Source of the DNA: Clostridium thermobutyricum DSM 4928
GTDB taxonomy: Bacteria; Bacillota; Clostridia; Clostridiales; Clostridiaceae
Direction of reading: 5' to 3'
NCBI RefSeq assembly: GCF_002050515.1
Contig: NZ_LTAY01000081.1
Span: forward strand, 62,001 to 126,000
DNA length: 64,000 nucleotides
The notes under the pieces are model-generated. The model worked only from the letters and a program-made list of their open reading frames with translations. It did not search any database and was not told the origin of the DNA. This document shows positions 9,299-19,400 of this stretch, piece by piece. The position numbers and the translations under genes were made by a program. Positions within the stretch are counted from its first letter, which is position 1; each line of letters opens with the position of its first letter.

Positions 9299-10621
9299 TT
9301 AGAAATCTAAATCCTCTAGTAAAGCTTCATCTTCACTTGTGAATATATCAGCTTTCTTAGAAGCTAATCTTTCTAACTCTTCTTTTTCTTCTTGCTTTTC
9401 CATTATCTTAAAGAATGGCCAGTACAGAGCAATTGCTAAAACTAATTGTAATCCATTCGCTATAAGTATTCTCCAATCTCCATTTGTTAAAAATGCTTCT
9501 AAAAATACTCCAACATACGGAGGATCAAAGAAAGGCTTATCTAATAGTCCCCAATGCATCATAAACATTGGTAAAGTTCCTATTATAGCTCCTCCAAATA
9601 CAAATGGTATAAACATTATTGGATTTAGTATAATAGGTGCTCCAAATAATATTGGTTCGTTTATTCCAAAAAGAGATGGGAATAAAGATATTTTACCTAT
9701 CTTTCTGTATCTACTAGATTTTGAAAGTAAACATGCTACAACACATCCAATTGTTATTCCACATCCAGTAAATCCAAAGAACGCACTTGAAGTTCCTGCT
9801 GTATAGAAGTGAGGCAATTCTTGTCCTGCTTGCATAGCTTGAATGTTTTCTGCAATAAAAGTAGCCATTATTGGTCTTGTAATAGGTCCAAATACTGATG
9901 AGTGAATTCCAAAGAAGAATATTACACAAATACAGAAGTTTAAAGCTAATACTGACCATGGATTATCCATTGAACCTACTAATGGTTCAAGGAAAGTTGT
10001 TAATATTTGTGGTGGTAATGTATCAAATATTTGTAATGATAACCATCTAATTACTATGAATGTTCCTGCAACTATTATTGTTGTTGGAATTAATTCAAAA
10101 GATTTTGATACGAAATCTGGTACCCCTTCTGGCATACGAATTGTAAGATTCTTTTCTTTACAGAATCTATATAATTCAACTGTTATAAGTCCAACTAACA
10201 TTGCACAGAATAGCCCTTTTGAACCAAAGTTCTTTAAAGAAAGATTTCCATCAACCATTTCTGTTGCTACAAATAAAAATCCAAAAGTAGCTAAACTAAT
10301 ACAACCTGGTATATAAAGCTTATAATGATTACCCAAATTATAAGATATACACATAACTACATATATACTCATAAAGCCTATAGATAACGTAACTGGTAAG
10401 TCAAGTAATTCTGCATTATCTAAAATAAATTTACTAACAACATTATTTTCACCAATCATATTTGGAAGTGCTGGTATTATAGCAAAGAAACTTCCAAGTA
10501 TAGTAAAGGGTGTCATAGCTACCATTGCGGCTTTTATTGAGCTTAAATGCTTTTGCTTGTCTACTTTATGAGCAAGCGGCATCATATACTTATTCATTAA
10601 CGCTTCAAATTTTGCAAACAT
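9299..10621 (-). CDS. PTS lactose/cellobiose-type EIIC permease
   Basis: This 440-residue membrane protein has about ten hydrophobic segments and family motifs such as SSAFFGFTGCGITIG and FGINEPILFGAPIILNP, the latter being the conserved NEP-type motif of Lac/Chb family EIIC. It moves and phosphorylates a sugar using the adjacent IIA and IIB proteins. The charged C-terminal tail (from about residue 415) is cytoplasmic. The substrate cannot be read from sequence; the linked peptidases and C-S lyase make an ordinary beta-glucoside less certain. It is preceded by GGAGAGGGG. Confidence 0.92.
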   Translation of the reverse strand: MFAKFEALMNKYMMPLAHKVDKQKHLSSIKAAMVAMTPFTILGSFFAIIPALPNMIGENNVVSKFILDNAELLDLPVTLSIGFMSIYVVMCISYNLGNHYKLYIPGCISLATFGFLFVATEMVDGNLSLKNFGSKGLFCAMLVGLITVELYRFCKEKNLTIRMPEGVPDFVSKSFELIPTTIIVAGTFIVIRWLSLQIFDTLPPQILTTFLEPLVGSMDNPWSVLALNFCICVIFFFGIHSSVFGPITRPIMATFIAENIQAMQAGQELPHFYTAGTSSAFFGFTGCGITIGCVVACLLSKSSRYRKIGKISLFPSLFGINEPILFGAPIILNPIMFIPFVFGGAIIGTLPMFMMHWGLLDKPFFDPPYVGVFLEAFLTNGDWRILIANGLQLVLAIALYWPFFKIMEKQEEKEELERLASKKADIFTSEDEALLEDLDF

Positions 10622-10650
10622 ATTTCCCCTCTCCTCTCAATAACTCCTTA

Positions 10651-10986
10651 TTATTTTTTCTCTAATTGATGTTTTCTATAGGTAAGGATAGCTAACTTTA
10701 ATACTGTTGCTCCATCCATTTGCCCATATACATCTTTATCAATTACTGAATATGGTATATCTCTTGGTTTACAAATACTTTCTATAAAATCTACCTTGTG
10801 TGAAACTTGTGGTCCTATCATTACAACATCCCAATTATCTATTTCACTTTCTAAAGTATCAGCTGGAATTGCTATAAATTTAAAATCCTCTTCCTTTAAC
10901 TTAGCACTTTCCTTTACAACCTTCTTCATATTTTGCATTAACATATTTGTTGAAAATCCACCTGCACAACATAATAAAATTCTCAT
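10651..10986 (-). CDS. PTS lactose/cellobiose-type EIIB component
   Basis: At 111 residues this is the usual length for a free Lac/Chb EIIB. The N-terminus MRILLCCAGGFSTN is the phospho-cysteine loop; by alignment to the ChbB CSAGMST loop the phosphorylated residue is Cys7. It takes phosphate from the His of EIIA and passes it to the sugar bound to EIIC. Its ATG shares one base with the EIIA stop (TAATG), so translation is coupled. IIC follows 29 bp downstream. Confidence 0.92.
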   Translation of the reverse strand: MRILLCCAGGFSTNMLMQNMKKVVKESAKLKEEDFKFIAIPADTLESEIDNWDVVMIGPQVSHKVDFIESICKPRDIPYSVIDKDVYGQMDGATVLKLAILTYRKHQLEKK

Positions 10987-11309
10987 TATTTATTTCCCCC
11001 TTGCACTTCAAATACTTCTATTAATGTTTCAATTAAATCTCTTGCTAATTGACTTGACATATAATGATCTTGAGCATGAACCATAAGCAATGAAACTGCT
11101 TGACTTTCCTTCTCTGGATCAAGTTCATCTGTTATTAATTTCGTTTGAATTTTATGAGCATCTAAATCTAATTGTCTTGATTCTTCTAATAATTTTTTTG
11201 CCCCTTCAAAATCCATAGTTTTTACTTTTTTTAATGCTTCAAAAGCCTTTCCTTTACTATCTCCTGCTATAGAGATAAGATTCATAATATCTAATTCTAA
11301 TTGACTCAT
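10986..11309 (-). CDS. PTS lactose/cellobiose-type EIIA component
   Basis: This 107-residue helical protein fits the trimeric EIIA(Lac) family. The active site LLMVHAQDHYM places the phospho-histidine at His78 and the metal-binding Asp at Asp81, the same numbering as known lactose IIA proteins. It receives phosphate from HPr. It follows the M42 peptidase gene by 3 bp with GGAAGGGG upstream and overlaps the EIIB start by one base. IIA, IIB and IIC are separate polypeptides. Confidence 0.92.
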   Translation of the reverse strand: MSQLELDIMNLISIAGDSKGKAFEALKKVKTMDFEGAKKLLEESRQLDLDAHKIQTKLITDELDPEKESQAVSLLMVHAQDHYMSSQLARDLIETLIEVFEVQGGNK

Positions 11310-11312
11310 TTT

Positions 11313-12365
11313 TTATACCCCTTCCAAAAACCCAATACTTTGTTTATATTTTTCAATGTCAAAATTTTTAATTATTTCAACATATATATCAATCATATCT
11401 TGAATATCCTTGTTATTCCCTATTGAATAACCGCAATGACCATATCTAACAGGTAAACAAGTTACAACTGTTGGCTTACCTTCAAATACTTTGTGAGCTT
11501 CGCCTCCATCTGTTCCTCCTGTAGAAAACATATCTAATTGAATAGGCTTGTTTAACTTTTTAGCTGAATCTTTAACTAATTCAATTAAATTTCTATTTGG
11601 AACTAAAGTTCTATCAAAATGAGTTAACATCATCCCTTTTGAGATTTGTCTTTTATTTCTATGATCTCTTACAAATTCATTTGAGAAACATGCAACATCT
11701 ACAACAAAAACTACATCTGGATTTATTTTATAAGCAGCTGTTTTAGCTCCTCTTATACCAACTTCTTCGCTACTTGTACAAGCTCCATAAACTATATTGG
11801 GATGTTCTTCATTTTTTAATCTCTTTATTACTTCTCCAATTACAAAACAACCCAGTCTATCATCAAATGCTTTTCCTACTACAGTATCTTTTACTTCAAA
11901 CTCTTCAAATTCTGTTGTAAAAGTAACCATATCCCCAATTTCTATTCCAAGTCTATTTACTTCCTCTTCTGTTTCTGCTCCTATGTCTACATAAGGATTT
12001 ATTCCCTTATCGTTTTCATAAGTAGCATTTAATATTCCACTTATTTTTTTTCCTTCTTTTGTTGTTATCCTTACCTTTTGCATAAACTTTGATAGTTGTT
12101 TAACACCGCCAACTTCCATAAGCATTATTTGTCCTTGCTTTGTTATGCTTCTAACCATAAAGCCAACTTCATCCATATGAGCACAAATCATTATTTTAGG
12201 TCCATCAGCTTGTCCAGTCTTCTTAAAAATTATGCTACCTAAATTATCAGTTAAAACTTCATCAGAAAAGTCTTTTAACTCTTTATGCATAATATTTCTT
12301 ACTTCACCTTCATTAGCTGCAATTGCATCTGCATTGCTTAAATTTTTAAGAAATTCCTTGTTCAT
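11313..12365 (-). CDS. M42 family metallopeptidase (glutamyl aminopeptidase/FrvX type)
   Basis: This 350-residue di-metal aminopeptidase shows the M42 ligands: His63 and Asp65 (CAHMDEVG), Asp168 (AFDDRLG), Glu200-Glu201 (TSSEEVG, catalytic base and ligand), Asp223 (VVDVACF) and His310 (YGHCGYS). M42 enzymes form large tetrahedral cytoplasmic complexes that trim peptides. In E. coli, frvX lies beside PTS genes and the PRD regulator frvR, a comparable arrangement. Here the gene follows the PRD regulator by 12 bp and precedes PTS IIA by 3 bp. Confidence 0.9.
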   Translation of the reverse strand: MNKEFLKNLSNADAIAANEGEVRNIMHKELKDFSDEVLTDNLGSIIFKKTGQADGPKIMICAHMDEVGFMVRSITKQGQIMLMEVGGVKQLSKFMQKVRITTKEGKKISGILNATYENDKGINPYVDIGAETEEEVNRLGIEIGDMVTFTTEFEEFEVKDTVVGKAFDDRLGCFVIGEVIKRLKNEEHPNIVYGACTSSEEVGIRGAKTAAYKINPDVVFVVDVACFSNEFVRDHRNKRQISKGMMLTHFDRTLVPNRNLIELVKDSAKKLNKPIQLDMFSTGGTDGGEAHKVFEGKPTVVTCLPVRYGHCGYSIGNNKDIQDMIDIYVEIIKNFDIEKYKQSIGFLEGV

Positions 12366-12377
12366 CTCTTTCTCCTA

Positions 12378-14264
12378 TCATATATTAAATGCTTTTATAA
12401 ACTCTTCACTACTTTGACATTTACTAATTTCATTTCTTTCTTCTTCATCGTTAATTAACCTAAATAATTTATTAGCTATTACTCTGTGTAAGTTTAAACT
12501 TCCTTTTTTCATTGCTATAAGAATTACTATAGTTATCTTTTTGTCTACCCATTCAATTGGATTATCAAAAACAGTTACACTTAACACATTTTTTTTAGCA
12601 TTCATTTCAATTCCATGCGGAGCAGCTATATTATTTTTATAAGCTGTACTAAGCTTTTCTTCTCTTAATAATACAAGTTCTTCAAAATCTTCTGGAACAA
12701 TATTCATTTTAATAAGCATTTTGGCTTCTTCACTTAAAAAGTTTTTATAATTAATGTCTTTTCCGCCTTTTCTTCTTTTAAAAAGAACATCATCTAGTTT
12801 TTCTTCTATTTCACCTTTTTGAACACTTATATCTTTTTCAATCTTGCTAACTAAATCTTCTAATTCATTTTCATCAAATAAATTATTTATTTTAAAGATA
12901 GGATATTTTAAATCTAAATTTAAATCTAAATTTGTTATTAGAAAATCATATTTATTTTCTATTATTCCTTCTAAATTAAAAGGAGTGTAATTATCAATAA
13001 CTGTATTTCCAAAAACCTCTTCTAGTCTTATTTTTAGGAAATATTCTATCCCTCCGTCACTAGGACATACTATTGCAATTCTCTTTATATTTTTAAGTGC
13101 TTTTAGCCTTGCTTTCTCAAAATGAGTTGCAAAATGTATTGCTATAAAAGCTATTTCATCTTTTAAGAGATTCATATTCCATCTCTTACAAAATTCATCT
13201 GTAAAATTAACTACTATAGACACTATTGCTGAATACCTTGTATTAACCTCATCAAAATAAGGATTCTTTAATTGTGTATTAGTTCTAGCTCTATCAATTA
13301 ATGCACATAAATGAATCAATAAATTATTTTGAAGTTCAATATCACTTGAAAAGTTCGTATAACTAACTTTATCAATATTTTCTAAAATATCTTCTATATC
13401 TCGTTTTGCCTTCATTTTTATTTCATCATTTTGTGAAACAACTTTAGATTTATAATATATTTGTGAAGCTAAATAACTTACTTCTGATTTTGGAACTTCT
13501 ATATTAAAATCAGATCCTATACTATTACAAATTTTTAAAGCTATTTCTTCAAATCTATAATCTAAACATTTGTCATACTCATTTAATTTTATAAAATTTT
13601 TATTATTGAATCTTAATGTTAAAATTTTTAAATGACAAAAAATATTTTCAATTGCTAAGTTACTAATTTTAATTTTGTTTTTAACAATTTCTTCTATAAA
13701 AATCTTTTTTATTTTTCCAAAGGTTTGTAAGTTTCTTTCATTTTCAATTAACAAATCTCTATTATTACTATATAAATAAGTAGATAAAGATTTTCTTATT
13801 GTTATTTCATCATTTATAATCTTTAATCCAAAATTAGATTTTCTTTTTAAATCTAATCCTAAGAATTTCAACTTTTTCTCTACTGCTTCTAAATCTTTTA
13901 TTATTGTACTTCTACTGTATCCTATAACTTCTGCTATATAATCAATAGTTATATAATCATTACTTATCAATAGTATTTCTAATATTTTATTTGTTCTTTC
14001 TTCTAATCCAAAATTAATATCTGCTTCAAAAAAGCTATTCATTTTTTTAATATATTTATTAAATTTCTCATCATTATTAATTTTTAGACTATACCCTTTT
14101 CCCCTAATGTTGATTACCTTAAATCCATTAATTTCTCCTGATTTGTTTAGTAAATTTATTTCTGTTCTAACAGTTCTATCAGAAACATTTAGCATTGAAG
14201 CCATGCTTTTCACGCAAACGTTTTCTTTAGACTTAAGCATATCTAATATTAGTTTTTCTCTCAC
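12378..14264 (-). CDS. PRD-containing transcriptional regulator (LicR/MtlR-like, BglG superfamily)
   Basis: The 628-residue modular regulator has an N-terminal winged helix (about 1-60) and a second HTH near IAEVIGYSRSTIIKDLEAVEK. Two PRD domains follow; the second contains DEIAFIAIHFATHFEKAR. Then come an EIIB-like domain with Cys in VCPSDGG, and a C-terminal EIIA(Fru/Mtl)-like domain with His550 in NIAAPHGIEM. Such proteins are DNA-binding activators switched by PTS phosphorylation. It is the first gene of the leftward PTS/peptidase operon and probably its own activator. The best start is GTG at 14264, with AAGGTGAG upstream. Confidence 0.88.
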   Translation of the reverse strand: MREKLILDMLKSKENVCVKSMASMLNVSDRTVRTEINLLNKSGEINGFKVINIRGKGYSLKINNDEKFNKYIKKMNSFFEADINFGLEERTNKILEILLISNDYITIDYIAEVIGYSRSTIIKDLEAVEKKLKFLGLDLKRKSNFGLKIINDEITIRKSLSTYLYSNNRDLLIENERNLQTFGKIKKIFIEEIVKNKIKISNLAIENIFCHLKILTLRFNNKNFIKLNEYDKCLDYRFEEIALKICNSIGSDFNIEVPKSEVSYLASQIYYKSKVVSQNDEIKMKAKRDIEDILENIDKVSYTNFSSDIELQNNLLIHLCALIDRARTNTQLKNPYFDEVNTRYSAIVSIVVNFTDEFCKRWNMNLLKDEIAFIAIHFATHFEKARLKALKNIKRIAIVCPSDGGIEYFLKIRLEEVFGNTVIDNYTPFNLEGIIENKYDFLITNLDLNLDLKYPIFKINNLFDENELEDLVSKIEKDISVQKGEIEEKLDDVLFKRRKGGKDINYKNFLSEEAKMLIKMNIVPEDFEELVLLREEKLSTAYKNNIAAPHGIEMNAKKNVLSVTVFDNPIEWVDKKITIVILIAMKKGSLNLHRVIANKLFRLINDEEERNEISKCQSSEEFIKAFNI

Positions 14265-14342
14265 CCTTACTCACCTTCTATTATGGATTTTAATAACTTG
14301 TTTTTCCATTACCAAATCCTTGTCTTTATTATAACTTTCTTA

Positions 14343-14386
14343 ATTATATAAGAACAGTTCATCTTTTTCCACTTAATTTGGAAAAA
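14343..14386 (-). promoter_or_regulatory. Candidate promoter with dyad for the PTS/peptidase operon
   Basis: On the minus strand a TATAAT (14343-14348) lies 17 bp from a weak -35 TGGAAA (14366-14371). The -35 overlaps one arm of the inverted repeat TTTTTCCA / TGGAAAAA (14364-14386). A poor -35 covered by a dyad fits an activator-dependent promoter, presumably bound by the PRD regulator encoded next. Seen by eye only. Confidence 0.5.
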
Positions 14387-14397
14387 AAGTAATGAAT

Positions 14398-14432
14398 TGT
14401 ATTAAAGGCTGCCTAATATAATAGACAGCCTT
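14398..14432 (-). terminator. Terminator after the WG-repeat gene
   Basis: The stem AAGGCTG / CAGCCTT (14405-14432) has a 14-nt loop and a modest T tail on the minus strand. It lies 34 bp after the stop of the WG-repeat gene. Confidence 0.65.
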
Positions 14433-14465
14433 CTTATTTTATTTCGAATATTTAATTGTATTATA

Positions 14466-16259
14466 TTAATTAAATGATTTATAAAAACTTCCTTTTTTAT
14501 TTATTATATTGTCTATTTTAGAAAATGGTATTTTAAAAGTTATAAATCCAGCTGAATATGGACCTATTTCATATGGTGGAAAATAAATATATAAATTTTC
14601 TTTATCTATATAAAAACCTTGATCAAATCTTACTGTTTTAAATGTATCCTTAAAAACATATTCATATTTTTTATCTTCATCTATCATTTCTTTAATTATT
14701 TTATTTATATCTGAAACCCAATATATACTTGGAATAAAAAGATCTGATAAATTATAGAATTCTCCTGTAATTAAATTTATACTTGGAGTTTTTAAAATAG
14801 GCATTCCATGAGCTGCTCCTAAAAGATAATAATATCCTGTAAGATTTAAAACAAGTAAATCTTTATTAAAATATTTTATAGAAAAATCTCCAAAATAATC
14901 ATAATTTAATACATCATCTTTATTTATAATTAACTCTTTTGTTTGCTTTTCATCATTAATTGGAATAAACAGAGACATCTCTTTTAATTTTTTATTTATG
15001 TTATTTTGTACTTCTTTATTTTTTACTCCTTTTATTACTGGGACATAAATTAAGTAATTAATATTTGGCTTATATTTAAATTTAAGAACACTATATTGTT
15101 TATCGAGCTCAATTAAATCATTTGGCTTATAAATAATTTTTTTATTTTTATCTAAATAATATGGAGAATAATCTATATCTGCATAAATAAGATTATCTTT
15201 TATAATTAATTGTCCACTTCCACTAACTATAGGAAGTCTTATATCTTTTTCCCCTAAAGAATTTATAAAAAAAGTATTTTCTTCATCTGATGCATATGCT
15301 AATCCATCTTTATAATTTCCTACATCTAAATATAAAAAATCAGTTAACTTATTTCCTTTTGTATCTCCAATAGCATAAATATTTCTTTTTATATTCTCAT
15401 CTTTTCCTATCCCCATTCCTAATGCTACTCTTTCTTCTCCTAATTGTCTTATATCACTAAAAATAGGTTTATAAACATATTTCCCTTGTTTATTTATTGC
15501 CCCAAATGGTCCATTAAACTCTCCTTCTTCACTGACTACAGCTAATCCATCTACAAAACCATTTGCAGTTTTATAAATAGGTTTTATTACCTCATTTCCA
15601 TCTTTATCAATAAAACCATATAGTCCTTCTTTATTTTGAAATACCATTAATCCATCTCCATATTGAGAAACAAAACTATATTTATAATTATTAATAATAT
15701 TTCCCTCTTTATCTATTAAGCTGTATTCATCTTCATTAAACTTAACAATAGCTACTCCTTCATTAAAATCATTAGCTAAAATAAGTTCTATCTTTACTCT
15801 TTCATTTCCATCAGCATCTATATAGCCATATTTAGAATCACCATTTTTTGTTGGTAACCCAACAACTGCTCTACCTTCATTAAAATTCCCAACAAAATTA
15901 TAATTTCTTTTAGTTATTATATCTCCTTTTTCATCTATAGCTCCCATAATCTCTCCTTTATTAAAAGAAGCAGTCTTTTCTATAAAATCACTTATATAAT
16001 CATATATTGGCATAATTTTATATTCACCTTTAGTATTTATAAGACCCCATTTATTATTTTCTTCAATTACTGCAAATCCCCAATTATTAAAATCATATGC
16101 AGTAGTAAACTTAGGCTCTATAATCATCTTTCCTGTTTCATCTATATATCCATAAAGGTTTCCTTCTTTAGTATTTTTAAGTGCTGGATAAAGTTTTGGT
16201 GTTTTATCTATTGCCATATTTCTTAAATATCTTTTAAATTTATTTTTAATATCTCTCAT
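14466..16259 (-). CDS. WG-repeat protein with C-terminal DUF3298-like domain
   Basis: The 597-residue protein (from the start chosen here) has about ten WG repeats over residues 20-360, with units such as LYGYIDETGKMIIEPKF and KWGLINTKGEY. A C-terminal domain from about 400 shows the DUF3298/RsiV-type pattern (YYYLLGAAHGMP, LITGEFYNLSDLF). WG repeats form beta-propeller-like structures of unknown role. I place the start at ATG 16259, which has GGAG at the right distance. The longer frame to 16301 would begin inside the T run of the preceding terminator and is unlikely. No signal peptide is seen from this start. Confidence 0.8.
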   Translation of the reverse strand: MRDIKNKFKRYLRNMAIDKTPKLYPALKNTKEGNLYGYIDETGKMIIEPKFTTAYDFNNWGFAVIEENNKWGLINTKGEYKIMPIYDYISDFIEKTASFNKGEIMGAIDEKGDIITKRNYNFVGNFNEGRAVVGLPTKNGDSKYGYIDADGNERVKIELILANDFNEGVAIVKFNEDEYSLIDKEGNIINNYKYSFVSQYGDGLMVFQNKEGLYGFIDKDGNEVIKPIYKTANGFVDGLAVVSEEGEFNGPFGAINKQGKYVYKPIFSDIRQLGEERVALGMGIGKDENIKRNIYAIGDTKGNKLTDFLYLDVGNYKDGLAYASDEENTFFINSLGEKDIRLPIVSGSGQLIIKDNLIYADIDYSPYYLDKNKKIIYKPNDLIELDKQYSVLKFKYKPNINYLIYVPVIKGVKNKEVQNNINKKLKEMSLFIPINDEKQTKELIINKDDVLNYDYFGDFSIKYFNKDLLVLNLTGYYYLLGAAHGMPILKTPSINLITGEFYNLSDLFIPSIYWVSDINKIIKEMIDEDKKYEYVFKDTFKTVRFDQGFYIDKENLYIYFPPYEIGPYSAGFITFKIPFSKIDNIINKKGSFYKSFN

Positions 16260-16301
16260 ATTTTTCTCCATTAAAATATTAACACTAATTAATATATGCA
16301 T

Positions 16302-16341
16302 AAAAAAGTCCTAGGCTACATCAAAGTGTATCCTAGGACTT
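16302..16341 (-). terminator. Second terminator downstream of the giant surface-protein gene
   Basis: The stem AAGTCCTAGG / CCTAGGACTT (16306-16341) is followed on the minus strand by a T6 run. Together with the hairpin at 16405-16437 it forms a tandem terminator pair before the WG-repeat gene. Confidence 0.88.
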
Positions 16342-16391
16342 CTTTACATCATTCTAAATTCTTCTAGCTCTAAAGTTTCTCCAAAAGTAGT

Positions 16392-16437
16392 TATATAAAA
16401 AATAAGAAATACATCCTAAAATTTAAGATGTATTTCT
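16392..16437 (-). terminator. First terminator downstream of the giant surface-protein gene
   Basis: The perfect 11-bp stem AGAAATACATC / GATGTATTTCT (16405-16437) is followed by a T-rich tail on the minus strand. It lies just after the stop at 16461. Confidence 0.88.
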
Positions 16438-16460
16438 CATATGATTTATATATTTAAGTG

Positions 16461-19400
16461 TTAAAATAGGCTACTAAAAAAATTTTTAATTTTATTTATT
16501 TTAGAAATTATCCAATTTAAGAAACCACTTTGTGTACTACTGCTTGAAGTATTATTATTTTCTACTTTATTTGATTCCTTTTGGTTACCTTCAGTTTGCT
16601 TTATTTCTTTATTTGTATTATCAGCTGATTTCACTTCTGATTTTATGTCCTTTGATGTACTATCAGTTGTTTTTGATTCTACTTTAGTTCCATTTTGTGT
16701 ATTTTCAGTTGCTTTTGAATCTTTTGAGGTATTTTCTATTGTTTTAGCCTCTGATTTAGATACTGCTTTATTTTTTTCTATATTATTATCTGTATTAGCT
16801 TTAGTAGAATCTCCTTTAGGGCTTTGTGTATTTATAACTTCTTTTTTAGGTTCTACTGTAGGATTAACTTCAGTTCCTACCATATTTATTTCTGCTATTG
16901 TTGCTAATCCACTTACCCCTTTAACAATTTCTAATTTAATATATTTGCATTTTACATTATCTAAATTTATAGTTTGAACACTTCTATCTCCATTTTTATA
17001 ATCGAAAGTTCCACTTGCAGCTTCTGTAAAGTTTTTACCATCTAAACTTGTATAAAGTTTATATTCTAGAATATTTCCATTTGTATTTCCTGTTTGTCTT
17101 GGAAGATATAAAATTTGTTGTAAGCTATATTCTTTATCCAATTTTATTTCTACATAAGGATGTTTATCAGAACCATTCCAAATATTTTGCCAAGTAGTAT
17201 CTGGATTTCCATCTAATATATTATTTATTGAATATGTTGTATCATTTTGTTCTGTTGAATATCCTGCTATAGACATATTCTTTTGTGAAATAACATTTTT
17301 TATTAAACCAAAACCTTCTAAACTATTTAATAGATTTTTTGCAGTTTCTTTTTGGTCAGGACTTTCATTTATAGAAAGTGCATTTTTTATATTGTCTATA
17401 AAATCATTATATTGATTTTGGCTACCATAATTTAATATTTCATTTTTTATTTGTAAAAGTAAATCTGTCATTGGCATTGGATAATCTTTTAAAGAATTAA
17501 TTATTCCATTGCTAACATTTATATAATCTTCTACATTTGTATCTTTTTCTGATTTTAATAAATTTATTTTATCTAACCATGCACGAACATTTAAAGGCTG
17601 AACTTCTATTGCCTTATTTATTAATATCATTTTGTTTTCATTTGAGCTTTGTGAATTTGCCATCCATAAATATTCATTTGATTTTCTTAAATTATTGTCA
17701 TCTGCTTTTTCATATAATAAATCATAATTTACTACATTTCCGCTAGTTGCTATTCCTTTTGACCAACCACTCATATCTGATCCAGTACTTTTTGACCAAC
17801 CAAATATATTGTTTCCAATAGTCCAAACTTTATTGTCATTATAATAAATAAATGCAGCATGTCCTGGTTGTCCAACTAATCTTGCAGGTAAACCAAATAC
17901 TTGACATGCAATACTTCCTAATTCAGAAGTTGAACCACAAACTCCACCATTACGCCAAACATTTAATATAGTTGGATTTTTTCCATAGAATCCACTTTGG
18001 AATACACTTTTTCCATCATAAGTTATATTGTAATGTATTGTATATGCAATATCATTTATATCCTTTATATTTATAAAAGCATTATGATTTTGCATTATTA
18101 TTGCTCTTGCAGTTGCTATTTCTGAATTTGGTAATCTAGTGTCAACAATATAAGTTAAATGTGAAACATCTAATGTTTTAAATATTGGTAACATTCCACC
18201 TTCTGAACTTAATGTTTCAAATATATTGTATCTTTCTACTGGACTTCCAACTGATCCACTACATGGCCATGCTGGAATTGGAGTTGCATTTGCTAAAGCT
18301 ACTGCTATTGCAAGTTTTAAATTAAATCCACTTCTAGAATTTGTGTATGTGTTCCAAATATTTGACCAAACTTGTAGAGCATCTAAATCTGTTCCTCTTT
18401 TTTGTCCTGGTTCTAGATTTGTTCCATCTGGACTTGGTCCATTTAAATATTCTGTTAAAGCTGTATTATTATTTAATAACCAATTTATAAAATCCTTATT
18501 ACTTTCACTCTTATTAAAGAAATCTTGAAGGTTTTGAACACCTACTCTATCAATTAATTCTTTTTGAAGTAAAGAACTTTGAACTTTTCCAGTTATTAAA
18601 TCATTTATATTATTTAAATTTATATTTTTTACATTTAAATTATTATTTAATCCATTTACATAAGAACTTATTTCATTTGAATTAGTTAAATTTACTCCAT
18701 TTGCTCTTGTATTTTCTTTTACTAAGCTTAAATTATTTTCATTATTAGCACTTACTACATAATCTCCATTACTTTCTGTGTTTGAGCTAACTTTAATATT
18801 AAATTCTTGTCCGTTTATTTCTAATAAAATAGTATAGTTTTCTCCTTCTTTTATTTCATTTAAAAAGTTAGAGCTTATAATTCCTTGTAGTTCACTTTGT
18901 CCATTTTCATTTAAGCTTTGTGTTTCGTTTGAATAAACAACTTTTCCACTTGAGTCTTTTACTATAATTTGTTTATTTCCATTTAGTATATCTTTTGATT
19001 GTCCTTTAGCTAAAACAGAATTTACTACTAAGTTTCCGTTATCCCAATAAACATTTGTAGTATTCGCTTGTTTTCCAAAATTAACTTTAACTAATCCATC
19101 TTTAGTTATTTGGAAGTATTCCCATTCTCCAGATATATTTCCTAAAGCCTGAGTTCCATTTAAAATTACTGGTTTAGAAATTTTATTATTATAGGAAATT
19201 CCAATTATATCTCCATAATTAAAGCTTTTACCACCTAAAGCTTCTTGTAAACTGCTTGTACTTCCATTATTTATTTCTGATGATAAAAGTTCTTCTCCAT
19301 TAGAATTATATAATTTTATATTTAAATAATTTTCTTGTCCATTTCCAAAACTATTTGTATAATTGTTAACTTCTATTCTCATTGTATATGGATTAAATAT

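Noticed and set aside
9339-9806. 155-codon plus-strand ORF
   Set aside because: It lies opposite the PTS EIIC gene, has no ribosome site, and its composition is that of an antisense frame.
16260-16301. Longer N-terminus for the WG-repeat protein starting at 16301
   Set aside because: That ATG lies at the end of the terminator T run of the upstream gene and has no ribosome site; the ATG at 16259 has GGAG at good spacing.
18226-18528. 100-codon plus-strand ORF inside the giant gene
   Set aside because: Antisense to the transglutaminase-region coding sequence, with no ribosome site or terminator.
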